Source of the DNA: Deltaproteobacteria bacterium UBA4427
GTDB taxonomy: Bacteria; Myxococcota_A; UBA9160; UBA4427
Direction: 5' to 3'
Assembly (NCBI GenBank): GCA_002390675.1
Contig: DGPZ01000039.1
Location: 1 to 37,855 of the forward strand
DNA: 37,855 nucleotides
This document shows, piece after piece, positions 22,589 to 31,797 of this stretch. The stretch's first letter is position 1. Every line of letters begins with the position of its first letter. The notes beneath the pieces were generated by a model. The model was given only the letters and a program-made list of their open reading frames with translations, searched no databases and had not been told where the DNA came from. Made by a program: the position numbers and the translations under genes.

Positions 22589-23776
22589 TCAGGCAGGGCC
22601 GAGAGCGGGACCAATCACGAGAGTGCCGTTGTGACCGCCGAAGCCGAAAGAGTTCGAGAGCGCCGGCGCCGGCGTCCATGCACGGGCTTGCTGTTGAACG
22701 ACATCGATCAAAGGGAGCTCGGGATCATACGACTCGAGTCCGTCGGTCGGCGGAATTAAGCCGTGTTGCATGGAGAGCAATACGGCGATCGCTTCAAGCG
22801 CACCCGCGGCCCCGAGCGAATGCCCGGTGACGCCCTTGATCGATGTCACGATCGGACCCGGCGAGGCGAAGAGCTGAGCGATGCCCTGGGCTTCCGCCGC
22901 ATCATTGAGGGGAGTACTAGTTCCGTGCGCGTTGATATGTGCGATTGCATCTGGTGTTAGGCCGGCATCGTCGATGGCGGCTTGCATACACCGAACCGCG
23001 CCGCGCCCCTCTGGAGCGGGCGCTGTGATGTGGTGTGCATCGGCGAGGCTGGCGGATCCTAAGATTTCGCCGAGGATATTTGCGCCCCTCGCCTCCGCGA
23101 GACTCCACTCCTCGAGCATCAAGAGGCCCGCGCCTTCAGAGATCACGAACCCGTCGCGACCTGCGTCGAAGGGGCGTGAGACGCCGGCGGGGGACATCGC
23201 TTTCATATTGCCGAAGCCCGCCAGCGCGATACCTGACATACCGGCTTCGCTGCCGCCTGCGATCACGGCGTCACAAAGTCCCCATTGGATCCACCGCGCC
23301 GCGGTGCCGATCGCGTGGGTGCCGGTCGCGCAGGCGGTCGAGATTGTTTCGCACGGGCCTTGAAAGCCGTGTCGCATCGACACTGCTGCGGCGCCGGCGT
23401 TGGCCATCATCATAGGCACGGTAAAGGGCGAGACGCGTCGCGCGCCCTTGCTCTCGAGCACGATCGTTTGGGCTTCGTGGGTGATGACGCCACCGATTCC
23501 GGTTCCGACGAGGACGCCTATGCGTTCGGGATCGGCTGTGAGCTCTCCTGCCTGTGCCACGGCTTGTAGAGAGGCTGCCACGGCGAATTGCTCGAAGCGG
23601 TCCGCTCGGCGAATTGCTTTCGGGTCGTCGTAGTAGTCCTTCGGATCAAAGTCGTGGACGCCCCGCTCTTCGGTGGGTTGGGGAGCGAGGAGTCCCTGCC
23701 AGTAGGCCTCGGTTCCGATGCCCACAGGAGAGACGACGCCGACTCCGGTGATCGCGACGCGACGTTTCTCGGTCAT
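22589..23776 (-). CDS. fabF: Beta-ketoacyl-ACP synthase II (FabF-type)
   Basis: The 395-residue protein has the KAS I/II triad: Cys149 in STACATGTH, His284 in INAHGTSTP and His319 in GVTGHSLGAAG. It also has the C-terminal SNSFGFGGHNG loop. It elongates acyl-ACP with malonyl-ACP in the cytoplasm. The N-terminal region (GLLAPQPTEERGVHDFDP and AIRRADRFEQ) resembles KasA/actinobacterial-type FabF more than the E. coli enzyme, and the protein is about 18 residues shorter. AGGA precedes the ATG. The gene follows fabH by 139 bases on the same strand. No acpP, fabD or fabG accompanies the pair, unlike the usual fab cluster. Confidence 0.93.
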   Translation of the reverse strand: MTEKRRVAITGVGVVSPVGIGTEAYWQGLLAPQPTEERGVHDFDPKDYYDDPKAIRRADRFEQFAVAASLQAVAQAGELTADPERIGVLVGTGIGGVITHEAQTIVLESKGARRVSPFTVPMMMANAGAAAVSMRHGFQGPCETISTACATGTHAIGTAARWIQWGLCDAVIAGGSEAGMSGIALAGFGNMKAMSPAGVSRPFDAGRDGFVISEGAGLLMLEEWSLAEARGANILGEILGSASLADAHHITAPAPEGRGAVRCMQAAIDDAGLTPDAIAHINAHGTSTPLNDAAEAQGIAQLFASPGPIVTSIKGVTGHSLGAAGALEAIAVLLSMQHGLIPPTDGLESYDPELPLIDVVQQQARAWTPAPALSNSFGFGGHNGTLVIGPALGPA

Positions 23777-23915
23777 GCTTAAATCCTGCTTGAAGAAGCC
23801 CTGAACTACGGGGCGGGGAAAACGAGGGAACTAACGAAGGAGCCAACGAATGAAGTAGAAGCGCTGATTACGACGCTCACTATTCGCCCGCTCAGCGATC
23901 GATACTAAGAATGGG

Positions 23916-24839
23916 TTAGGCCTGCCAGCGAATGAGTGCGGTGCCCCAGGTCATTCCTGCACCGAAGCCGGCGAGCAATACAAGATCGCCATCCTCGAGG
24001 CGTCCCTGCTCAATCGCATCGACGAGTGCGAGTGGAATCGAGGCGCTGGAGGTGTTGCCTGTGCGATGCATCACGAGTGCGGCTTTCTCACGATCGATCC
24101 CGAGGCGGTCACAGGCGGATTGGATGATTCGGATATTTGCCTGGTGCGGAACCAGGAGTTTTACTTCTTCGGGTCGGACCTTCGCCTGCTCCAGGGTGCG
24201 CTTTGCGGAGTCGACCATGACGCGAACAGCGCGTTTGAATACTTCGCGCCCGTCCATCTTGATATAGCCGCCATGGTCCGCCTGAAGGATATGGCGCGCC
24301 TCGGCATCGAGTCCGAGGTCCCATGCAAGCAGTTGTCCCTCGTCTGGGACCGATTCGACGACGATCGCACCGCCGCCATCGCCGAATAGCACGGCGGTAT
24401 TGCGGTCGGTCCAGTCGGTGATGCGGGAGAGGGTTTCCGCGCCGACGACGAGAATTCTCTTAGGACCGGTGCTGAGCAGGGCGTTGGCTGTGACGAGTGC
24501 GTAGACAAAGCCCGAGCACGCCGCATTGAGGTCGAAAGCGCCTCCGCTGAGTTGTAGCTCGTGATGAACTTGGGCCGAAGTCGCGGGAACTTGCTGATCC
24601 GGTGTCGTCGTTGCCAGGATCATGAGGTCGATAGAGGCGGGGTCGACACCGGCCTTTCCGATGGCCGCACGACCCGCGCCGACCGCGAGGTCGGTCGTGG
24701 AGTCACCTATCCGGCGCTCGCGAATGCCACTTCGTTCGACAATCCACTCGTCACTCGTTTCGAGGGTTTTCTCGAGGTCGGCATTTGTTACGACCTTGTC
24801 GGGTAGGGCCGTGCCCCAACCCAAAATACGCATTCCCAT
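23916..24839 (-). CDS. fabH: Beta-ketoacyl-ACP synthase III (FabH)
   Basis: From the ATG at 24839 (MGMRILGWG, GGAG about ten bases upstream) the protein has 307 residues, slightly under the usual 317-330. The triad is Cys108 in NAACSGF, His232 in PHQANIR and Asn262 in GNTSSAS. DEWIVERSGIRERR (30-43) and GDGGGAIVVE are typical FabH segments. It starts fatty acid synthesis by condensing an acyl-CoA with malonyl-ACP. It precedes fabF in the same direction. The window also encodes a longer KAS III at 14258-15385, so this organism has at least two initiation-type condensing enzymes. Confidence 0.94.
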   Translation of the reverse strand: MGMRILGWGTALPDKVVTNADLEKTLETSDEWIVERSGIRERRIGDSTTDLAVGAGRAAIGKAGVDPASIDLMILATTTPDQQVPATSAQVHHELQLSGGAFDLNAACSGFVYALVTANALLSTGPKRILVVGAETLSRITDWTDRNTAVLFGDGGGAIVVESVPDEGQLLAWDLGLDAEARHILQADHGGYIKMDGREVFKRAVRVMVDSAKRTLEQAKVRPEEVKLLVPHQANIRIIQSACDRLGIDREKAALVMHRTGNTSSASIPLALVDAIEQGRLEDGDLVLLAGFGAGMTWGTALIRWQA

Positions 24840-25036
24840 TGGCGATCCGTCTCCGAGATCCAGATCAAAAGTGCGTACAGGTGACAAGCAGCTGGACCGT
24901 CAGGCGCCTTTTTACCACAATCCAAACCCCACGTGCAGGAGTCCTTCGGTGATTCTGTCAGTCCTGTAGGGAACTGGCGTCTGACGTGTCCGGGTGGCTG
25001 GACGTCGGTCTGGTCATAACCCCATGACGAGCAGCG

Positions 25037-25588
25037 CTACCAGAGCGAAATTGGACTGCGTCCTCGAGTACGTGCATGGCGCTCTCGGTCTCCGCGACGT
25101 CTACGACGCATCCGTCCCTGGAGGGACACGCGTCGCTTGTCGAGGGTATCAGGGTCTCCCTTCTTCTCCTTCCGCTTGATCTTGCGGTATTCGACGAAGG
25201 CATCGAAGGCTTCGATTTCATGCTTCAAATCCTGGACGACGAGCTCAACCATGATGGCGTCATCGAGGTAGCCAAGGCCAGGGACGCGGTCGGGGATCAG
25301 GTCATCCGGATCCGCGAAATATGCGAGGGCATTGAGGACGCGCTTACGATCCGCACCTTCGAGGCGCCAATCCTTGTCCTCCACCATATCGATGAGGTTG
25401 CCGAGCTGCGCGATCCGGGTGCGGACGAATTCCGGTGCCTGGGTCTCCTTCACCTCGATGAGCAGGGCTCGGGCTTCTTTGAGGACTACATCCTCATTTT
25501 CGGCGCTCTGTCCTTTGCGGACTTTCTGGAGAACCTGTCGAAAATAACGGAGGTCTTTGTCGCTGAGCTCGAAGGAGATCTTCATCAT
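25037..25588 (-). CDS. DUF1232 (YkvA-like) protein
   Basis: From the ATG at 25588 (MMKISFELSD) the protein has 183 residues. The central YFADPDDLIPDRVPGLGYLDDA (about residues 95-116) is the DUF1232 signature. The N-terminal part is helical and charged, and the C-terminus is very basic (GRMRRRRRGDRER), perhaps an RNA- or membrane-contact tail. Unlike many DUF1232 proteins, I see no strongly hydrophobic membrane helix after the motif. The family has no established function. The gene sits between fabH and the MFS-spermidine-synthase gene, and a terminator upstream isolates it from the latter. Confidence 0.82.
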   Translation of the reverse strand: MMKISFELSDKDLRYFRQVLQKVRKGQSAENEDVVLKEARALLIEVKETQAPEFVRTRIAQLGNLIDMVEDKDWRLEGADRKRVLNALAYFADPDDLIPDRVPGLGYLDDAIMVELVVQDLKHEIEAFDAFVEYRKIKRKEKKGDPDTLDKRRVSLQGRMRRRRRGDRERHARTRGRSPISLW

Positions 25589-25628
25589 GGCGCCTAGTTT
25601 AACCAAAAAAATCAAAGTCGCGCGCTGG

Positions 25629-25655
25629 AAAAACCGCAGGAATCCGGGCCTGCGG
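25629..25655 (-). terminator. Rho-independent terminator of the MFS-spermidine-synthase-like gene
   Basis: CCGCAGG (25634-25640) and CCTGCGG (25649-25655) form a perfect seven-base stem with an eight-base loop. On the minus strand the stem runs straight into five T residues (A run 25629-25633). It begins five bases after the TGA of the gene, an ideal position. Confidence 0.85.
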
Positions 25656-25660
25656 ACCGC

Positions 25661-28600
25661 TCAGAGCTGAGCGCGCCCTCGACCAGCTGCTCGCGCGGCC
25701 TGGTTCAACCGGCCGGGTACCTCCGCGTGCAGGGGCGGCGGTTGCCCAAGATCGCGAACGATAGACAACAATTCTCGAACGACGTATGGCGGGCCGATAT
25801 TGGCCCTATCCGTGAAGTGGTTGAGGCCGACCCAAGTCATTTCAGTTTCCCCAGCGGCCGCGGCGGCGCGAACGCGGTGGTAGTAGTTCTCGCGAGTTCG
25901 GTGGCGCGTGAGGACCTGGTCGTAGAGATCGACGGCTTCGCGGGCTTGTTTCTTCGTTCCTATCTGGATTCGCCACAGTCCACGCATTGAGATGGCGCTT
26001 CCGTAGAGCATGTCGTCGGGGCCGATCTCAGCAAGCGACGAATCGATCTTCATGATTTCGTCCCACTTTTGGTCGATGCGGAGCTTCACGGCCCGGAGTA
26101 CGGCTTGTTCTCGCTCCGTAAAGGGAATGTCGTCGGGTAGCTTCGCAAAAAAGTCGCGCGAGTAGCAGCGAATCAGGCCAGCTCGTGCCGCAGCGTTCTG
26201 TGGATCGAGTTCGAAAGCTTTGGCGAAGAATGTACGTGCCCGGGGAATCTGGCGTGTGTCAGCGGCCAGCCAGCCACGGGTGGCGTGCATCGCCGCGCCA
26301 CCGAGTTGGGAAGCGAGTCTTGTCGCTCGTTCTCGTTGGCCATTCCATGCCATTCGTCGTAGTAGCGCCTCGACTTCGAAGCCTTCGAGTCGCGTATCGT
26401 CGAGCGGCTCAAGAGACGTGAATTTTGCCTCGATTGCTTTGCTGAGGGGCACTGCGCCGGGCCCGCGAGGCAGGCGGGTCGTTGCTAGGCGGTTGTGGTC
26501 ATCCGTGTTGATCGGCTTGCCCTCGCCAAAAGCGCGTACGCCTTCGTCGTCGAGAGCGAGACTAGCGAGGAGATCTTCGGTGCGGTGCACACCAGCCCGG
26601 CCGAAGTCTTGGGGCGAGGCAGCGAGCGCGATGGGTCCGGATTTCGCGAGATCGATCGGCTGATCAGATGCGACGAAGACAAGAGCGGCCGGAACGGGCC
26701 GGAAGACTTGGACGTGGGGGAATACGTCGGTCATTGCGGCGGATAGGCTGCCGAAGAGATCCGTGTCGACGAAGCCCCGACCGATCCACTGAATAAAGAT
26801 GCCACCGGGATTGAGTTTATCGTCCACGAGCTCGAAGAACTCACGCGTGTAGAGATGCGAGGCGCCGGAAGTCCAGGGGTGGGACGGCTGCGAGACAATC
26901 GCGTCGTAGGTCTTATCGGTCAGATGCATCGCGCCGCGGGCATCTCCGAGGCGGAGCGTGACCCGGGGATCGGCGAAGGGATCGATCGTCCGAGGCATCA
27001 GCTTATTGGCGACTACGACCTCGGCTTCGAGTTCGATCACATCGATGGAGCGGACGGTTTTCGCAGTGGCTTCGAGGGTCTTGGCTCCGCCTAGGCCGAT
27101 GATCAGCATTTCTTTGGTATCGGGTCTGGCGGCGGTCGGAAGGAGCGAAAGCCAGGCCGTCTCGTTGAAGCGGAGATCGGGTATATATTTGCGCGATACG
27201 CCCGATTCGGGGAGACCGTTCGTCAGGAGACGCCAGCCGAGGAAATCCTCTAGGACCGTCACTGTCGCGGAGCGACCGACACCCAAGTAGTAGAGCTCGC
27301 CGGCCATTCGAGTACCGGAGATGGCGGAATGCATGAGTAGGCTAGTCGGCTGCGGGACGCCCACTACGATCGCAGCGAGCAGGCCGACGGCTGCAAGGCC
27401 GGCGACCGCGGTCCGGCGAGGTGTTGCGAGCATGGCTGCGGTGACGGCGAGGGTCAGGCTTGTGAGGATGCCGACCAAGGCGGTGTTCTCGAGACCGAGG
27501 GCCGGCAATAGGAAGAATCCTGCGACGATTGCGCCAATGATAGAGCCCACAGTATTCCAAGCGTAGACACGTCCGCTGACTCCGGCGGCCTCGTCGGCGT
27601 CTCGGGCGAGGAGCCTGACGCCGAAGGGGAATGTTGCGCCAATGCATAATGTGACTGGTAAGAGCATTATGCCTGCGGCGGCGGCTCCGGCCGCGGGCGC
27701 TGCGGGGCTCGCGCCAACGGCATGGGCGATGTCGGGCAATCGTTCGACGCTGCGAAAAGCGAGATAGCCGAATGCGCCGGCGCCGAGTTGCGCAAGCGCG
27801 AACCCGCGGGCGGCCGATTGCCGGGTGGATGCAAAGCGAGAGGCGAGGGCGCTGCCGAGGGCGATGCCTAACAAGAAGCTGGAGAGCATGGAGGCGAAGG
27901 CTGCCGTGCTTCCACCTAACACCTGGCCGAGCATCCGCGTCCAGAGAACTTCGTAGATGAAGGAAACGACTCCGGAGATAGTCATTGCCGGGAGGATCCA
28001 GTGAAAGCTGGTGTTGCGCACGTGAGCGTTGTTTTCGTCGGCGGGCATGCCGGCAATCCCTCGGGCGAGGGCTGCTGCTGCGAGAAAGACGACGGCGTTG
28101 CCAGCGATGCCTACGTAGACCGTTTGTCGGAGGCCGATTGCGGGCAAGAGATAGAAAGCTGCAATCAGAGTTCCGGCGATCGCGCCGAAGGTGTTCACTG
28201 CGTAGAGGACGCCAATGCGGGGGCCGACTTGGGCGTCTTCTGAAACCGCATAACGTGCCAGGAGCGGAAGGGTTGCCCCCATGAGTGCCGTGCACGGGAA
28301 GAGGACTATGAACGAACCCAAGAGATGGAAAAGCGCAGTCGAAAGGGCCATCGTTTCAGGCGGTGCGTCGAGTCCGCCAGCCACTTCAATATAGGCGGTT
28401 TGGACGGCGCGGATCATGAACGGAACGCAGAGAGCGCCGACGGCGATGCCGAGCTCCATTAGGCCATAGGCCAGGACCGGGCGTTTGAGCCGACCGACCA
28501 CACGCGAAGCGATCGCGGCCCCGCCGGCGAGCCCCCCCATGTAAGCCGCGAGCACCGCGACTACGGCGAGTTCGGAAGTTCCGAAGAGGAACGCGAATTC

Positions 28601-28684
28601 GCGGGTCCATGCCGTTTGGTAAAGCAAAGCGGCAAACCCGGAGACGAAGAAACAGACGAGTAGGAGTACAAATCGCAGATCCAT
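25661..28684 (-). CDS. Fused MFS-like membrane protein and spermidine-synthase-like domain with TPR-like C-terminus
   Basis: From the ATG at 28684 the protein has 1007 residues. The first half has about 14 membrane helices in two homologous blocks, each with a 'SGFAALLYQTAWTR' / 'SGVVSFIYEVLWTR' opening and a 'LYAVNTFGAIAG' / 'VYAWNTVGSIIG' motif. This internal duplication is typical of the fused MFS/spermidine synthase family. A spermidine-synthase-like Rossmann domain follows (MLIIGLGGAKTLEA, DVIELEAEVV, LRLGDARGAM, YDAIVSQPSHPW). The aminopropyltransferase Asp pocket reads SQPSHPW rather than DSTDP, so true polyamine synthesis is doubtful. The last 250 residues look like TPR helices (RTFFAKAFELDPQNAAARAGL). 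Its function is not established. A terminator follows the stop. Confidence 0.82.
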   Translation of the reverse strand: MDLRFVLLLVCFFVSGFAALLYQTAWTREFAFLFGTSELAVVAVLAAYMGGLAGGAAIASRVVGRLKRPVLAYGLMELGIAVGALCVPFMIRAVQTAYIEVAGGLDAPPETMALSTALFHLLGSFIVLFPCTALMGATLPLLARYAVSEDAQVGPRIGVLYAVNTFGAIAGTLIAAFYLLPAIGLRQTVYVGIAGNAVVFLAAAALARGIAGMPADENNAHVRNTSFHWILPAMTISGVVSFIYEVLWTRMLGQVLGGSTAAFASMLSSFLLGIALGSALASRFASTRQSAARGFALAQLGAGAFGYLAFRSVERLPDIAHAVGASPAAPAAGAAAAGIMLLPVTLCIGATFPFGVRLLARDADEAAGVSGRVYAWNTVGSIIGAIVAGFFLLPALGLENTALVGILTSLTLAVTAAMLATPRRTAVAGLAAVGLLAAIVVGVPQPTSLLMHSAISGTRMAGELYYLGVGRSATVTVLEDFLGWRLLTNGLPESGVSRKYIPDLRFNETAWLSLLPTAARPDTKEMLIIGLGGAKTLEATAKTVRSIDVIELEAEVVVANKLMPRTIDPFADPRVTLRLGDARGAMHLTDKTYDAIVSQPSHPWTSGASHLYTREFFELVDDKLNPGGIFIQWIGRGFVDTDLFGSLSAAMTDVFPHVQVFRPVPAALVFVASDQPIDLAKSGPIALAASPQDFGRAGVHRTEDLLASLALDDEGVRAFGEGKPINTDDHNRLATTRLPRGPGAVPLSKAIEAKFTSLEPLDDTRLEGFEVEALLRRMAWNGQRERATRLASQLGGAAMHATRGWLAADTRQIPRARTFFAKAFELDPQNAAARAGLIRCYSRDFFAKLPDDIPFTEREQAVLRAVKLRIDQKWDEIMKIDSSLAEIGPDDMLYGSAISMRGLWRIQIGTKKQAREAVDLYDQVLTRHRTRENYYHRVRAAAAAGETEMTWVGLNHFTDRANIGPPYVVRELLSIVRDLGQPPPLHAEVPGRLNQAARAAGRGRAQL

Positions 28685-28870
28685 GATGACTCGTCGGCAT
28701 CCTCCGCCGGTAAGCCAAGCCCAGAATGAGTGGACTTCACATGACGGCATGAACGTGGGGACGGATTTGTAGCGCGTAGCGCATCAATTCGCCGAGTTCC
28801 GGTAGGGAATTGCCGACCGGATGCGGTGGGTTGCGCGTGGTCTGCGAGTCGCCGGAGGCGAGCCGGTCGC

Positions 28871-29518
28871 CTAGGACTCGAGCGCTACCAGTTGCATCGT
28901 GCGCGGACCGTGGGCTCCGAGCACCAGGGACTGCTCGATGTCCGCCGTCTTGGAGGGACCCGAAAGGAACCACCCAAAACGCGTCTCGGCGAGCGCGATT
29001 CGTTCATAGGCATGATGGAGTGTCGCTACCAGTGACGAAGCAGGCACTAAAACAATCAGGTGTTCCGCGAGCAGCGCTGCAGTGCGCTCGAGCGCGGAGG
29101 CTGGGACATGCCAAACCGCACCGTTCTCCGCGACCGCGAAATCGGCATACAGGACGGTCACCTCGAGTGGTTCAAGATCCCGCATGGCCTTGGCGGTCGC
29201 GCCCACACCGCGTGATGTGAGGGTGCTTAGATGTGCTGTTGGGGAAAGTTGTGATGCAGGCGGAGTAGGCGATGACTCCGGTACATTCTTTGCGACATAG
29301 ACATGAGTGAGCTCGGCGAATTCGCAAGGCCACTTCACCGAATCAATCCATGCGCCGGAATGCGAGTGCACTAGCCGGCCGCCATTCTGCGCAAGCCGCT
29401 CCTCGAGGACCGACCATGGATTCGCCGGCATCTCGGGCCGACTCTCAGGGCGCGCCGGTTCCACCGGTGGTGCTGGGTGCCGCGTAAGAGCTGCCAAAAT
29501 TTGGTCACGAGCGCTCAT
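28871..29518 (-). CDS. lutC: L-lactate utilisation protein LutC (LUD domain)
   Basis: The 215-residue protein is a stand-alone LUD domain like YkgG/LutC. It starts MSARDQILAALTR and has an N-terminal Pro-rich region, TSRGVGATAKAM, FAVAENGAVWHVP and LIVLVPASSLVATLHHAYERI. A segment GWFLSGPSKTADIEQSLVLGAHGP matches the conserved 'SGPSRTADIE..LVLGVHGP' end. It works with LutA and LutB to oxidise L-lactate to pyruvate. Its ATG overlaps the LutB stop as ATGA. The third gene of the operon, it ends 186 bases before the next minus-strand gene, and no gene is seen in that gap. Confidence 0.92.
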   Translation of the reverse strand: MSARDQILAALTRHPAPPVEPARPESRPEMPANPWSVLEERLAQNGGRLVHSHSGAWIDSVKWPCEFAELTHVYVAKNVPESSPTPPASQLSPTAHLSTLTSRGVGATAKAMRDLEPLEVTVLYADFAVAENGAVWHVPASALERTAALLAEHLIVLVPASSLVATLHHAYERIALAETRFGWFLSGPSKTADIEQSLVLGAHGPRTMQLVALES

Positions 29519-30918
29519 CGCGGTCCCTTCGTGGCCTGACGCGCCCGCGCCCGCATCTGTTCGCGAAAGCTTCTTGCAGGAATGGGCGGAAGGGTGCGCG
29601 CTTCAGTCCAGGGCGATGTTAGGCGATCGAGCCATGCAGTCGGTAGGCGCCGCGCGACCCTTCGTCCGGCCTTCGTGAGGATTTCGTATGCGCGCGGGTG
29701 CGCAAAGAGTCGGCCCGCGAGTCCGAAGGCAACTCGGCGGCGCGTCGGATGGTGTCCACCCTCTGCGAGATGCGCACGCCATGTCAGGAGCTGGTGGTGG
29801 AGCGGGACGCGGACAGGGCAGACGTTGGTGCACGATCCGCAAAGGGTGCATGCGTGGGGAAGTTCGGCGTGGGCCTTGGGGTCGCGACTCGGTTCGAGGA
29901 CCGACCCGATCGGCCCAGGAATCGTTGTGCCGTAGCTATGTCCGCCGCTGCGTCGGTAGACCGGGCAGGTGTTGAGGCAAGCGCCACAGCGGATGCAGGC
30001 GAGGGCGTCCCGAAAGGAAGGCTGGGCGAGGAGGTCGCTGCGGCCGTTGTCTACGATGACGATATGCATTGCCGGGGCGGGGCTACCTATGTCTTCCGCT
30101 TCGCGCGGTCCACGGAAATGAGAGGTATAGGCAGAGATGGGCTGCCCAGTGGCCGATCGAGCAAGCAGCCGAAGGAAGGGCGCGAGATCGCTGGGAGCAG
30201 GGATGATCTTCTCAAGGCCTACGCAGGCGATGTGGAGGGAGGGGAGGGCAGTACCAAGATCTGCGTTGCCCTCGTTCGTGACGACGACGAAAGAACCTGT
30301 TTCGGCGACGGCGAAGTTGACGCCCGTGATACCCGCTTCGGCCGCGATGAATCTTTTGCGCAGGTCTTTTCGAGCAAGGGCCGTCAGGGCGTCGGGGTCA
30401 TCGAGCCCTACCGGGGCACCCATTTCCTTTTCAAAGAGTTTCCCGACTTCGGAGCGCTTCAAGTGAATCGCGGGCATCACTATGTGGCTGGGGGGTTCGT
30501 TCCGGAGCTGCACGATTCGTTCGCCTAGATCGGTGTCGATGATCTCGATCCCGCGCGCTTCGAGAAATGGATTGAGCCCGCATTCTTCGGTGAGCATCGA
30601 TTTGCTCTTCACGACGCGTCGAAAGCCCCGTTCCTCAAGTAAATCCAAGACGATCTGGTTGTGCTCCTCCGCATCGCGCGCCCAATGCACCACGGCTCCA
30701 GCTTCGGTGGCTGCCGTCTCGAATTGGCGCCAGAGATCGGGGAGCCGGGATAGAGCGTCGCGCTTGATCGTGGCCGCCTCGTCCCGGAGCGCCTCCCAAT
30801 CAGGGACGGTATCTGCGGCATCGTCTCGCTTCGCGCGGACGAACCAGAGTGATTCGTCGTGCCATTTTGTTCGACTTTCGTCGCGAACGAATTCGCGTGC
30901 GCGGTCTACGTGACCCAT
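29515..30918 (-). CDS. lutB: L-lactate utilisation iron-sulfur protein LutB
   Basis: The 467-residue protein has the LutB/YkgF layout. An N-terminal LUD-like domain (VAETGSFVVVTNEGN near residue 206) is followed by two 4Fe-4S clusters: CIRCGACLNTC (Cys308, 311, 314, 318) and CTLCGSCTNVC (Cys357, 360, 363, 367). A C-terminal helical region ends SFREQMRARARQATKGPR. It transfers electrons from lactate oxidation and acts in the cytoplasm, probably near the membrane. The start overlaps the LutA stop by one base (TGATG), and the end overlaps LutC. Gene order A-B-C and overlaps are those of the Bacillus and Shewanella operons. Confidence 0.94.
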   Translation of the reverse strand: MGHVDRAREFVRDESRTKWHDESLWFVRAKRDDAADTVPDWEALRDEAATIKRDALSRLPDLWRQFETAATEAGAVVHWARDAEEHNQIVLDLLEERGFRRVVKSKSMLTEECGLNPFLEARGIEIIDTDLGERIVQLRNEPPSHIVMPAIHLKRSEVGKLFEKEMGAPVGLDDPDALTALARKDLRKRFIAAEAGITGVNFAVAETGSFVVVTNEGNADLGTALPSLHIACVGLEKIIPAPSDLAPFLRLLARSATGQPISAYTSHFRGPREAEDIGSPAPAMHIVIVDNGRSDLLAQPSFRDALACIRCGACLNTCPVYRRSGGHSYGTTIPGPIGSVLEPSRDPKAHAELPHACTLCGSCTNVCPVRVPLHHQLLTWRAHLAEGGHHPTRRRVAFGLAGRLFAHPRAYEILTKAGRRVARRLPTAWLDRLTSPWTEARTLPPIPARSFREQMRARARQATKGPR

Positions 30919-31694
30919 CAGCGGGGCTCGGCCGAGGCGCGGAGATCATGGCCGAGAGCACTGGCGGCAAGGATTTCGGCGATGTGAAAAATCTCGAAGG
31001 GCAGGGTTCGTCTTCGGGACAGGCCTTCCAGGTGGAGCAGGCACGAGACGTCCGTTGATGTGACGATCTCTGCCCCACCGCGCCCGTGATCCTCGAGCCG
31101 ATCGAGGCCCATGCGTGTCGAGACAGCCGCCTCTTCGACCGAGAAGGTCCCACCGAAACCACAGCATTCATCTCGGCGATCGAGGGAAGTTATTTCGAGC
31201 TCGGGGATCCGGCTGAGTAATTCCCGGGCGGGGTCGATTCTGGTTGCGGCTCGCGTTTCCGTCGGCGTGCCCAGCCCCAGCTCGCGCAGGCCGTGGCAGC
31301 TTGCGTGGAGGCCGACACGATGTGGAAAAGGGCGCGATAGCGGAGGGCATGCGGACTCTTTCGTAATGAATTCGCATAGTTCGAAGGTTTTGGCGGCGAC
31401 CGACGCCGCGGCTGGGGCAGCGACTAGAGATTCCAAATGTCGCCGCAGTGTCGCGGCGCAGCTGCCGGAGGGCGTGACGATCGCGTCCACATGCTGGAAG
31501 GCGTCAACGAAGCGTGCCCCGAGGGCCGCGGCGCGCTTGGTTTCGCCTGCGGTCAGGAAGGGCTGGCCGCAGCAGATCACTTCCTCCTGAAAATCGACTT
31601 CGAACCCGGCGGCCGTCAAAAAATCGAGGGTGGCGAGGCCTATTTGAGGGCGTAGCTGGTCGACGTAGCAGGGGACAAAGAGCGCGACGCGCAT
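30918..31694 (-). CDS. lutA: L-lactate utilisation Cys-rich protein LutA
   Basis: From the ATG at 31694 (MRVALFVPCYVDQ, GGAG six bases upstream) the protein has 258 residues; the longer open frame adds 35 unsupported residues. It carries two CCG domains: VICCGQPFLTAG (Cys41-Cys42) and DECCGFGGTFSVEE (Cys177-Cys178), each with its partner cysteines (PSGSC, LHASCHGLR). Such domains bind noncubane or 4Fe-4S clusters and contact heterodisulfide-reductase-like partners. It is the first gene of lutABC. No lactate permease or LutR/LldR-type regulator gene lies nearby. Confidence 0.94.
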   Translation of the reverse strand: MRVALFVPCYVDQLRPQIGLATLDFLTAAGFEVDFQEEVICCGQPFLTAGETKRAAALGARFVDAFQHVDAIVTPSGSCAATLRRHLESLVAAPAAASVAAKTFELCEFITKESACPPLSRPFPHRVGLHASCHGLRELGLGTPTETRAATRIDPARELLSRIPELEITSLDRRDECCGFGGTFSVEEAAVSTRMGLDRLEDHGRGGAEIVTSTDVSCLLHLEGLSRRRTLPFEIFHIAEILAASALGHDLRASAEPR

Positions 31695-31797
31695 ATGCAC
31701 TCCGGAGAATTGTGGCTGTACGGCCAATCGCCGCGGGATCGCTGCGATGGAGCAGATGATAAGCGGAAGCGAGAAATCTCGGAAGGGCGGACCGCGC

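Noticed and set aside
28685..28870. A small gene between lutC and the MFS-spermidine-synthase-like gene
   Set aside because: The open frames here have no start with a ribosome binding site and no family; the 186-base gap appears noncoding.
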